From DATLWN01 sp964422615 (lineage in GTDB: Bacteria; Pseudomonadota; Zetaproteobacteria; Mariprofundales; Mariprofundaceae), in contig CAYRBJ010000033.1 of the NCBI GenBank assembly GCA_964422615.1, forward strand, positions 1 to 20,596: DNA of 20,596 nucleotides. Reading direction: 5' to 3'. Of the stretch, positions 1-6,410 are shown piece by piece (position 1 is the first letter of the stretch; every line of letters starts with the position of its first letter). The translations under genes were made by a program, and so were the position numbers. Under the pieces are notes generated by a model. That model made no database searches and was not told the origin of the DNA. It was given only the letters and a program-made list of their open reading frames with translations.

Positions 1-216
1 GCCGCCGATGCGGTGCAGAAGTATCTCGTCGGCAGCCGCGGCATGGGCGAGGTCAAGACCAGTATGTGGCAGGACATCGAACACGGCCGGCCTACCGAGA
101 TCGCCGACATGAACGGCCATGTCGCCGAGCTTGCAGAAAGCCACGGCCTGGCCGCGCCCGTCAACGCCATGCTCGCCAGCCTGATCCGCGCCGCCGAGGG
201 CGCTTCTGGGCACTGA
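1..216 (+). CDS. 2-dehydropantoate 2-reductase family protein, C-terminal end (5' truncated)
   Basis: The reading frame is open from base 1 and stops at TGA 214-216, so only the last 71 residues are visible. They contain the pattern K-T-S-M-W-Q-D-I-E-x-G-R-P-T-E-I-x-x-M-N-G, followed by a helical tail with A-P-V-N. This matches the C-terminal domain of ketopantoate reductases (ApbA/PanE family), which reduce 2-dehydropantoate with NADPH in pantothenate and CoA synthesis. The Lys and the G-R-P-T-E-I segment are the family's substrate-pocket signature. The NADPH-binding N-terminal half lies outside the window. Many paralogues of this family are not the true PanE, so no symbol is given. The gene is GC-rich like the genes from 1550 onward, unlike the AT-rich stretch that follows it. 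Confidence 0.75.
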   Translation, partial: AADAVQKYLVGSRGMGEVKTSMWQDIEHGRPTEIADMNGHVAELAESHGLAAPVNAMLASLIRAAEGASGH

Positions 217-225
217 CCGGCTGAG

Positions 226-407
226 TTTGGCCAAGGTGTGTAAAAACCCGGATATTTCTTTGTGCCCAGGGACGAAGCACCACAATTAGACTTAACACGT
301 GGATGTAGATATTGGTTCACACCACAACGCCATTGGATATTGCCATGTTTTTCATGGAGATTCCCACGCCTGAAATTTAACCCGCGTTTTTACACAACCT
401 GGGCCAC
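226..407. mobile_element. Probable insertion-sequence or MITE remnant bounded by imperfect inverted repeats
   Basis: Bases 226-251 and the reverse complement of 381-407 align at about 22 of 26 positions with one gap. Both carry TGGCC, then AGGT, then GTGTAAAAAC. The repeats face each other across about 130 bases of AT-rich DNA with no credible ORF. Terminal inverted repeats around a short non-coding core fit a decayed insertion sequence or a non-autonomous miniature element. No target-site duplication is clear, and the family cannot be named from the ends alone. Confidence 0.5.
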
Positions 408-419
408 TTTCAGTCATTC

Positions 420-443
420 GTTCGAATCCCGTTTGGTGTGCCA
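420..443 (+). other. Isolated tRNA 3'-end-like sequence (T-loop to CCA)
   Basis: The sequence reads as G53, the T-loop TTCGAAT, C61, the 3' T-stem strand, a seven-base acceptor strand, a discriminator base and CCA. The upstream bases do not supply a matching T-stem or anticodon arm: positions 51-52 would mismatch and no 5' acceptor partner occurs at tRNA distance. It is therefore not a functional tRNA. Duplicated tRNA 3' ends are typical scars left by integrases at att sites, which is the inferred origin here. Chance resemblance is possible. Confidence 0.35.
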
Positions 444-721
444 AACAGGATAAATCTGAGCACTGAATAGAGGTGATTTAGGGGGCCTGAACGCCCGCAT
501 CCTGAGGCCAAAAGCGGACATTCAACTTCGTTAGAACAAAATCCCCTTGTCAGAACAAGTTTTTTATATATCATAACCGTGATTTTGTCAGTTGCGCACG
601 TTTTTCCCCTTTGTTTCATCTCTTGATTATCGATTGATTTTTACTATGGGCCTATAACCGACGTCTTTGGTGAAATCCGAATCCTTCGGATTCGATTTTG
701 ATATTTTTAGGATAATTTAGT
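444..721 (+). other. AT-rich intergenic stretch and leader of the RRM gene
   Basis: No convincing gene is present. A weak hairpin (CTTGT/ACAAG, 546-559) followed by six T (560-565) could be a poor terminator. TTGATT at 623-628 followed 16 bases later by TATGGG, or TATAAC at 653-658, are candidate but weak promoter elements. The stretch is clearly more AT-rich than the flanking chromosome. Confidence 0.35.
674..692 (+). promoter_or_regulatory. Leader hairpin upstream of the RRM gene
   Basis: AATCCGAA (674-681) and TTCGGATT (685-692) form a perfect 8-bp stem with a 3-base loop. A T-rich stretch (695-708) follows, ending 13 bases before the ATG at 722. It could act as an attenuator, an RNA-stability element or a cold-responsive leader structure. 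The ribosome-binding site (AGGA, 709-712) lies just outside the stem. Confidence 0.5.
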
Positions 722-976
722 ATGAATATTTATGTTGGAAACCTTTCGTTTAATAGTGATGATGAAGGGCTGCGCAAAGTTTTCGCAGAGTTTGGTAACG
801 TTGCTAGTGCAAAAGTGGTCATGGATCGCGAAACAGACCGCAGCCGCGGCTTTGGTTTTGTTGAAATGTCTAATAGTGACGAAGCAAATGCTGCAATTAA
901 AGGGCTTGATGGTGCTGAGCTTGATGGACGCAATCTGCGTGTGAATGAAGCCAAACCTCGTAAGGACAACTTTTAA
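722..976 (+). CDS. Small RRM-domain RNA-binding protein
   Basis: The 84-residue protein is essentially a single RNA recognition motif. RNP2 is I-Y-V-G-N-L at residues 3-8, RNP1 is R-G-F-G-F-V-E-M at 42-49, and the spacing and the A-A-I-x-x-L-D-G segment are standard. A short basic tail (K-P-R-K-D-N-F) follows. Such proteins bind single-stranded RNA, and in cyanobacteria and some proteobacteria they are often linked to cold or stress responses; the role here is inferred. The start is chosen at 722 because the RRM fold begins directly there and AGGA lies 9 bases upstream. The gene is much more AT-rich, with A/T-ending codons, than the genes from 1550 onward. It stands alone between a leader hairpin and a strong terminator, so it is probably transcribed as a single unit. 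Confidence 0.92.
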   Translation: MNIYVGNLSFNSDDEGLRKVFAEFGNVASAKVVMDRETDRSRGFGFVEMSNSDEANAAIKGLDGAELDGRNLRVNEAKPRKDNF

Positions 977-995
977 GAAAGGCCTTTCCTTGTAG

Positions 996-1030
996 AATCC
1001 AAAAGCCCGCCTCTGGCGGGCTTTTGGATT
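996..1030 (+). terminator. Rho-independent terminator of the RRM gene
   Basis: A perfect 16-bp stem (996-1011 with 1015-1030) closes a 3-base loop. The GC core GCCCGCC/GGCGGGC is extended by AAAA/TTTT inside the stem, so the T tract directly follows the GC-rich part. It begins 19 bases after the stop codon. The symmetry means it could also stop transcription coming from the other strand. Confidence 0.9.
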
Positions 1031-1350
1031 TCTCAACCACAAACTCTTCTGCTTAAACCCCATCTGATTTCATGCATGTTAAACGACCGCTTTTGGCGGC
1101 CATATTGGAGCACTGCCCCTTACCGAGCAGTCGACTTATTCAACGGCGCGTTTGTCTGCTGTCGCGTATTCCCGGATAGCCTTGCGTAGCTTGGAGTTGC
1201 CATCAATCTTCCCCTTGCCTATGATGCGCGCCCCGACGAGCCAAGCTTGATGGAACATGGTATATTTTTTGGTATGTTTGCAGAAAATACGATCCGTTCG
1301 GCAAGCAAGGATTCTTCGTAAGTCGTTAATAATAAACGACATTTGGAAAT
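1031..1350. other. Gene-poor spacer before tRNA-Val
   Basis: No confidently coding gene. A - strand frame (1342 down to 1136, 68 codons) is open; its C-terminal 39 codons (W-L-V-G-A-R-I-I-G-K-G-K) have more G/C-ending codons than its AT-rich start. It has no ribosome-binding site and begins 8 bases from the tRNA, so it may be a decayed gene tail. GTCGTT/AACGAC (1322-1340, 7-base spacer) is a small inverted repeat just upstream of the tRNA, where its promoter should be. Confidence 0.35.
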
Positions 1351-1425
1351 GGGCGATTAGCTCAGCGGGAGAGCACTGCCTTCACACGGCAGGGGCCGCA
1401 GGTTCGATCCCTGCATCGCCCACCA
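1351..1425 (+). tRNA. tRNA-Val(CAC)
   Basis: A full cloverleaf is readable. The acceptor stem is GGGCGAT (1351-1357) with ATCGCCC (1415-1421). The D arm starts TAGCTCAGCGGGAGAGC. The anticodon stem CTGCC/GGCAG (1376-1380, 1388-1392) encloses the loop TTCACAC with anticodon CAC at 1383-1385. The T arm is GCAGG-TTCGATC-CCTGC. The discriminator is A1422 and CCA is encoded at 1423-1425. The CAC anticodon reads GUG valine codons, the favoured valine codon in GC-rich genomes. Confidence 0.97.
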
Positions 1426-1549
1426 TTCCCTTTCTTCATTGACCCAACTTCGCGATCATGCAAGATCGTCGGTTCGATCTGTCCCGCAGTCGCTGTTTAA
1501 CAAGGTCCACCTGCGGTGACGGGAACTCCTTCGCATCACAGGAGTCGAT

Positions 1550-2107
1550 ATGCATTGTATTAAAACCATTGCGGGATTGTTGGCGGCGGCGATCATCATC
1601 GGTCTCGGTGTGCTGTACGCGGGTATCTTCAATGTGGCTGCCGATTACCCCCATGCCGCGCTGACCCGCTGGTTGCTGCACACCGGCATGAAAGAGTCGG
1701 TACGCTACCATGCCAGGGTGATCAAGGTGCCGCCGCTGGACCGGCCGCACATGGTGATGATGGGCTTTCGCCATTATCGGGAGATGTGCGTAAAATGTCA
1801 TCTGGCGCCGGGCGTCAAAAGCTCCGAAATCCGCCAGGGGTTGATGCCGAAACCGCCCAAGCTGCAGCGCGTGGTTGGAGGCCTGAAACCGGCCGAGTTG
1901 TTCTGGATCGTCAAGCACGGTGTGCGGATGACGGCCATGCCCGCCTGGGGAAAAACCCACAGCGACGACAAGATCTGGGACATCGTCTCTTTTTTGCAAA
2001 AGCTTCCGAACATGACGGCGGCCCAGTACCAGCAGATGGACAAGGCCGCAGGCAAGGGCGACGGCGATGACGATCATGCCGCCGGATCCGCCAAAAGCGA
2101 GGAGTAA
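1550..2107 (+). CDS. Membrane-anchored monoheme cytochrome c
   Basis: This 185-residue protein starts with an uncleaved-looking hydrophobic anchor (residues about 6-27), followed by a periplasmic domain. C80-V-K-C-H84 is a c-type heme attachment motif, and M130 in T-A-M-P-A-W-G is the likely distal Met ligand, giving a class I cytochrome c fold (about 75-155). The C-terminus is a charged Asp/Glu/Lys-rich tail. It would carry single electrons in the periplasm. The start is fixed by AGGAG at 1540-1544, five bases before the ATG. The YHS gene begins 4 bases after its stop, so the two are co-transcribed, which ties this cytochrome to copper handling. The physiological donor and acceptor cannot be read from sequence. 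Confidence 0.9.
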   Translation: MHCIKTIAGLLAAAIIIGLGVLYAGIFNVAADYPHAALTRWLLHTGMKESVRYHARVIKVPPLDRPHMVMMGFRHYREMCVKCHLAPGVKSSEIRQGLMPKPPKLQRVVGGLKPAELFWIVKHGVRMTAMPAWGKTHSDDKIWDIVSFLQKLPNMTAAQYQQMDKAAGKGDGDDDHAAGSAKSEE

Positions 2108-2111
2108 CGGG

Positions 2112-2597
2112 ATGACACAACAGCTTTGCCCGGTGTGCGGCATGGACGCAACCGGTTCGGAAATTACGGCCGAGCATGTCGGCATCGTTTATCACTTCTG
2201 CTCCGGGCAGTGCCTGGAGAACTTCACCGTCCGTCCGGGACTCTATGTCGGCAAGGGGGCGCAGAAGCCCGGAGGCAAAACCCTGATCAAGCAGCGCACG
2301 TTTGCGCTCGAGTGTCCGCTTGCCGATGCCGAGGCTGATGTCATGAAGGCAGCGCTGCTGCGCATGATGGGCGTCCGGGATGTCGATATCTCCGGGGTGA
2401 GAGTGGCGGTCACGTATGACCTTCTCGAGGCCACGGCGGCCCAGATCGGCAGGGAAATCGAACAAGCCGGCGCCAAGGTGGGCAAGGGCTGGGCGGCGCG
2501 ACTGAAGCGCGGCTGGGTGCGCTACACCGAGGAAACCGAGTTGGAAAACCTGGCGGCCGGGGATGCCCCGTGCTGCAACCGTCCCCCGCCTGCCTGA
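2112..2597 (+). CDS. YHS-domain protein with degenerate HMA-like domain
   Basis: The 161-residue soluble protein has an N-terminal YHS-type module (C6-P-V-C-G-M11 and Y27-H-F-C-S-G-Q-C-L-E-N-F38), a cysteine-rich metal-binding unit common in copper and mercury systems. Residues about 62-122 have the length and pattern of a heavy-metal-associated ferredoxin-like fold, but the usual C-x-x-C loop is replaced by E-C-P-L-A-D, leaving one Cys. The C-terminus ends in D-A-P-C-C. A role as a cytosolic metal chaperone or sensor for the downstream ATPase is inferred from domain and context. ATG 2112 is preferred to an in-frame ATG at 2067 because GAGGAG of the preceding gene's end sits at proper distance and the YHS motif begins at once. 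Confidence 0.82.
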   Translation: MTQQLCPVCGMDATGSEITAEHVGIVYHFCSGQCLENFTVRPGLYVGKGAQKPGGKTLIKQRTFALECPLADAEADVMKAALLRMMGVRDVDISGVRVAVTYDLLEATAAQIGREIEQAGAKVGKGWAARLKRGWVRYTEETELENLAAGDAPCCNRPPPA

Positions 2598-2685
2598 TCG
2601 ATGGCTTCGGATTGTCAGATTCACCAAAAGGGAAAGGGGAATACGGTGTCCGTAGGCTGCGGCGTGACATTGAAGGAGGCAGGCC

Positions 2686-5244
2686 ATGATGATTGATCCG
2701 GTATGCGGCATGGAAGTCGCCGAGGACAGCGAGCACGCGCGCAGCTTCAGGGGCGCGGATTTCCGCTTCTGCAGTGCCCATTGCCTGCAGAAGTTCAACG
2801 ACAGCCCTGAAGACTATCTGGGTGACGACTGCGCCATCGACCCCGTGTGCGGCATGCGCGTGCCTCCCACATCGAGCAACCATATCGTGCATGAGGGCAG
2901 GGACGTCTATTTCTGCAGCCAGCACTGTGTGGGGAAGTTCCGTGCCGATCCGGCCGCTTTCCCCGAGCTCACGGAGGCGATCAAGCCGGCCGCCAAGCCG
3001 GCGGCGCCGGCCGATAAGGATGCAATGTACTTCTGCCCGATGTGCCCGGGACAGGAGCAGCAGGGGGCGGGTATCTGCAAGGTCTGCGGCATGGCGCTGG
3101 AGCCGATGTCCGGCCCCATCCTGGCCGAGAAGACCGAATACGTCTGTCCGATGCATCCGGAGGTCGTGTCTGACGAACCGGGGGACTGTCCGAAGTGCGG
3201 CATGGCGCTGGAGCCGCGCACCGTGGCCGTCGAGGAGAAGAACGAGGAACTGGAGGACATGAGCCGCCGCTTCAAGATCAGCGTGGCGCTGGCAGCTCCG
3301 GTGTTCATGTTGGCGATGGTGGCCGACCTGGTGCCGGGCTGGCTGCCGGCGGCGTTGCCGATGAAGGCGGTGCAATGGATTGAATGCGTGCTGGCCACGC
3401 CGGTGGTGGTCTGGTGCGGCTGGCCTTTCATCGAGCGTTTCTGGCGTTCGCTGAAGACCTGGAATTTGAACATGTTCACGCTGATCGGCCTCGGCGTGGC
3501 CGTGGCCTGGAGCTACAGCGTGGTGGCCCTGGTCGCCCCGCACATCTTCCCGCCGATCATGCGCACGAAGGATGGCCTCGTGCATGTCTACTTCGAGGCG
3601 GCAGCGGTGATCACGGCGCTGGTGCTGCTCGGCCAGGTGCTCGAATTGCGCGCCCGTTCGCGCACCAACGAGGCCATCAAAATGTTGCTTGGTTTGTCGC
3701 CGAAAACGGCGCGGCGCCTGAACGCCGACGGATCGGAGCAGGACGTGCCGCTCGAGCAGGTCCAGGTCGGCGATACGCTGCGGGTGCGGCCGGGCGAGAA
3801 GGTGCCGGTCGACGGCAAGGTCGTCGAGGGCGAGAGCCATGTCGATGAGTCGATGGTCACCGGCGAGCCGGTGCCGGTAGGGAAGACCGCAGGCGAAGCG
3901 CTGATCGGGGGCACCGTCAACGGCACGGGCAGCCTGGTGATGCGGGCCGAGAAGGTAGGTGCGGACACGCTGCTGGCCCGCATCGTGCAGATGGTGGCCG
4001 AGGCGCAGCGTTCGCGCGCCCCGATCCAGAAGCTGGCCGACACGGTGGCGGGGTATTTCGTGCCCGCCGTGGTCAGCGTGGCCGTCATCGCCTTCGTCGT
4101 CTGGTTCGTTTTCGGTCCCGAACCGCGGTTGGCGCATGCCATCGTCAACGCCGTGGCCGTGCTGATCATCGCCTGTCCCTGCGCCCTTGGCCTGGCCACA
4201 CCGATCTCGATCATGGTCGGCACCGGTCGCGGAGCCACCGCCGGCGTGCTGATCAGGAACGCCGAGGCGCTCGAGATCATGGAGAAGGTCGATACCCTCG
4301 TCATCGACAAGACCGGCACCCTGACCGAAGGTCATCCGGAGCTGACCTCCATCACGCCCGTGAATGACGCCGATGCCGACGAATCGCTACGTATCGCCGC
4401 CAGCCTGGAGCGGGCCAGCGAGCATCCGCTGGCTGCCGCCATCGTGCGCGGCGCCGAGGCCAAGGGGCTGGATCTCACCAATGCCGCCGGCTTCAGCTCC
4501 ATTACCGGCAAGGGCGTGTCGGCAACCGTGGACGGGCGGCGGGTGCTACTCGGCAACGCTCAGTTGCTGCGGGACGAGGGTATCGAAACCGGCGATGCGG
4601 AGATCCAGGCCGATGCACACCGCGCCGATGGCGAGACGGTGATGTTCATGGCTGTGGACGGGAAACTGGCGGCGCTGATCGGCGTTGCCGATCCCATCAA
4701 GCCGACGACTGCCGAGGCCATCGCGAATCTGCACGAGGAAGGCGTCACCCTGGTCATGCTCACGGGCGACAACCGCAAGACGGCCGAGGCGGTGGCGAAG
4801 AGGCTCGGCATTGACCGTTTCGAGGCCGAGGTGCTGCCCGACCGCAAGGCCGAAGTGGTCAAGAAACTGCAGGACGAGGGCAGGACGGTGGCCATGGCCG
4901 GTGACGGCATCAACGATGCACCGGCCCTAGCGGCCGCCCATGTCGGCATCGCCATGGGTACCGGCACCGACGTGGCGATGGAGAGTGCGGGGGTGACGCT
5001 GGTCAAGGGTGAACTGACCGGCATCGTGCGCGCCATCCGGCTCTCGCGTGCCACGATGCACAACATCCGGCAGAATCTGTTCTTCGCCTTTATCTACAAC
5101 TCGGCCGGTGTGCCGATCGCGGCGGGCATCCTCTATCCGTTCTTCGGCATCCTGCTCTCCCCGATCATCGCGGCGGCGGCCATGAGCTTCAGCTCCGTAT
5201 CGGTGATCACCAATGCATTGAGGCTCAGGCATGCAAGGTTGTAG
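2686..5244 (+). CDS. copA: CopA-type copper-translocating P1B-ATPase with YHS and heavy-metal-binding N-terminus
   Basis: An 852-residue inner-membrane ATPase that should export Cu(I) from the cytosol. The N-terminus has two YHS modules (D4-P-V-C-G-M and D52-P-V-C-G-M) and two short CPMHP/CGMAL heavy-metal-binding modules (about 115-140 and 152-176); no HMA domain is seen. The ATPase core shows T392-G-E-P, the membrane metal motif C497-P-C499, phosphorylation site D541-K-T-G-T, the H580-P ATP-binding pair, and G739-D-G-I-N-D. Y804-N in TM7 and M833-S-x-S-S in TM8 are the P1B-1 copper signature. AAGGAGG (2673-2679) lies 6 bases before ATG 2686; a second ATG follows immediately. It lies 88 bases after the YHS gene and is probably in the same operon. 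Silver may also be a substrate. Confidence 0.93.
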   Translation: MMIDPVCGMEVAEDSEHARSFRGADFRFCSAHCLQKFNDSPEDYLGDDCAIDPVCGMRVPPTSSNHIVHEGRDVYFCSQHCVGKFRADPAAFPELTEAIKPAAKPAAPADKDAMYFCPMCPGQEQQGAGICKVCGMALEPMSGPILAEKTEYVCPMHPEVVSDEPGDCPKCGMALEPRTVAVEEKNEELEDMSRRFKISVALAAPVFMLAMVADLVPGWLPAALPMKAVQWIECVLATPVVVWCGWPFIERFWRSLKTWNLNMFTLIGLGVAVAWSYSVVALVAPHIFPPIMRTKDGLVHVYFEAAAVITALVLLGQVLELRARSRTNEAIKMLLGLSPKTARRLNADGSEQDVPLEQVQVGDTLRVRPGEKVPVDGKVVEGESHVDESMVTGEPVPVGKTAGEALIGGTVNGTGSLVMRAEKVGADTLLARIVQMVAEAQRSRAPIQKLADTVAGYFVPAVVSVAVIAFVVWFVFGPEPRLAHAIVNAVAVLIIACPCALGLATPISIMVGTGRGATAGVLIRNAEALEIMEKVDTLVIDKTGTLTEGHPELTSITPVNDADADESLRIAASLERASEHPLAAAIVRGAEAKGLDLTNAAGFSSITGKGVSATVDGRRVLLGNAQLLRDEGIETGDAEIQADAHRADGETVMFMAVDGKLAALIGVADPIKPTTAEAIANLHEEGVTLVMLTGDNRKTAEAVAKRLGIDRFEAEVLPDRKAEVVKKLQDEGRTVAMAGDGINDAPALAAAHVGIAMGTGTDVAMESAGVTLVKGELTGIVRAIRLSRATMHNIRQNLFFAFIYNSAGVPIAAGILYPFFGILLSPIIAAAAMSFSSVSVITNALRLRHARL

Positions 5245-5319
5245 GTGCAGCACTTTGAAAATGCGCTGCGTCTTGTCTATATACATAGACCCGAGCTGAT
5301 TGGAAAAAGGAGGAATATC

Positions 5320-6354
5320 ATGAAGCCCCTTAAGTCCGCGTTGTTCGTATCATCCCTTGCCCTGGTGGCCTGTCTGATGCTGCTGCCGGCCACAAGCCAC
5401 GCCGACGATCTGTCGGGCTGGAAGCTTCCGCCGGTACCGATACCGAAGAACAACCCGCAGACAGCGGCGAAGATACATCTGGGTCATCAGCTGATTTTCG
5501 ATAATCGGCTGTCGAAGAGGGCATCGATAAGCTGCGCGGGTTGCCACGTGCCGTTTGCCGGAGGGGCGGGCTGGACGGCGCGCGCCTTCGGACACCAAGG
5601 CGAAGAGGGGCGCTGGGCGCCGTCATGGATCAATTCCGGTTATTACACCTCGCTGTTCTGGGACGGTCGCGCGGCGTCGCTGGAGGAGCAGACAGGCGAA
5701 TTGCCCGGGCATATGGGTCCGGTCAGTGCCCCCAACGAGATGGCGGGCAATCCCGAAGAGGGTGCGAAGATCCTGAACGCGATTCCGGGATACAGGAAGG
5801 AGTTTGAGCAGGTGTTCGGGGGACCGGCTACACCGGAGCGCATCGCCATGGCCATTGCGTCCTATGAGCGTACGCTGAACGCGACGCACTCGCCGTTCCA
5901 GCGCTATGTGAATGGGGATAAGAAAGCGCTGAGTGCGGCGGCGAAGCGTGGCTTTGAACTGTTCCAGGGCAAGGCGCAGTGCATCGCCTGCCACACGCCG
6001 CCGTTGCTGACGGACAACGGTTTTCACAACATCGGCGTGCCGCAGGTGGGTCCGATGAAGGTGGACGATGGGCGGGAGGCGGTGACGCACAATCCCAAGG
6101 ACAAGGGCAAGTTCAAGACGCCGTCTCTGTACAACTCGGCCTCGTTCCAGTTCTACATGCACGACGGGGCGTTTATGACGCTGAGGCAGGTGGTGGCGCA
6201 TTACAATATGGGCGGAAATCCGAAGGATGCGAACCAGGATCAGCTGATCCAGCCGCTGCATCTGACGAAGCATGAGCAGTCGGATTTGATTGCGTTTCTG
6301 AAGAGCCTGACCGATCCCAGGCTGAACCACATCCGCCGGCCCTGGTTGCCGTAA
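5320..6354 (+). CDS. Exported diheme cytochrome c peroxidase / MauG-family protein
   Basis: The 344-residue protein has a signal peptide (M-K-P-L-K, hydrophobic core, A-T-S-H-A cleaved before D29). Two heme motifs, C72-A-G-C-H76 and C221-I-A-C-H225, with K-T-P-S-L-Y-N and Y-M-H-D-G-x-F-x-T-L, place it in the bacterial diheme cytochrome c peroxidase/MauG family. These act in the periplasm, taking electrons from small cytochromes to reduce H2O2 or to oxidise a partner protein. The monoheme cytochrome at 1550 is a plausible electron donor. The start is at 5320 (AAGGAGG at 5307-5313, 6 bases upstream), not the in-frame codon at 5245, because only this gives a signal peptide at the N-terminus. A strong terminator follows, ending the transcription unit. 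Confidence 0.9.
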   Translation: MKPLKSALFVSSLALVACLMLLPATSHADDLSGWKLPPVPIPKNNPQTAAKIHLGHQLIFDNRLSKRASISCAGCHVPFAGGAGWTARAFGHQGEEGRWAPSWINSGYYTSLFWDGRAASLEEQTGELPGHMGPVSAPNEMAGNPEEGAKILNAIPGYRKEFEQVFGGPATPERIAMAIASYERTLNATHSPFQRYVNGDKKALSAAAKRGFELFQGKAQCIACHTPPLLTDNGFHNIGVPQVGPMKVDDGREAVTHNPKDKGKFKTPSLYNSASFQFYMHDGAFMTLRQVVAHYNMGGNPKDANQDQLIQPLHLTKHEQSDLIAFLKSLTDPRLNHIRRPWLP

Positions 6355-6379
6355 GCCGGGACATCCCGGAGCTTCACGG

Positions 6380-6410
6380 ACCGCCCCTCATCCGAGGGGC
6401 GGTTCTTTTT
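6380..6410 (+). terminator. Rho-independent terminator of the copper/cytochrome unit
   Basis: A 10-bp stem (ACCGCCCCTC 6380-6389 with GAGGGGCGGT 6394-6403) and a 4-base loop are followed by TCTTTTTT. It lies 25 bases after the peroxidase stop, and its T tract touches the stop codon of the convergent gene. Confidence 0.93.

Noticed and set aside
262..453. + strand frame inside the inverted-repeat element
   Set aside because: Its end is encoded by the repeat and the tRNA-like sequence; no ribosome-binding site and no real protein similarity.
707..1063. - strand frame over the RRM gene and terminator
   Set aside because: Runs through the palindromic terminator and opposite an unambiguous RRM; no start signal.
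2410..4335. Long - strand open frame (641 codons) across the ATPase and YHS genes
   Set aside because: Antisense shadow of the copper ATPase; composition rich in His/Arg/Asp/Gly, no domain, and the + strand carries unmistakable P-ATPase motifs.
5371..5376. Lipobox-like L-V-A-C in the diheme peroxidase leader
   Set aside because: Hydrophobic residues continue beyond the Cys and a normal signal-peptidase I site (A-T-S-H-A) follows, so a soluble periplasmic protein is more likely.
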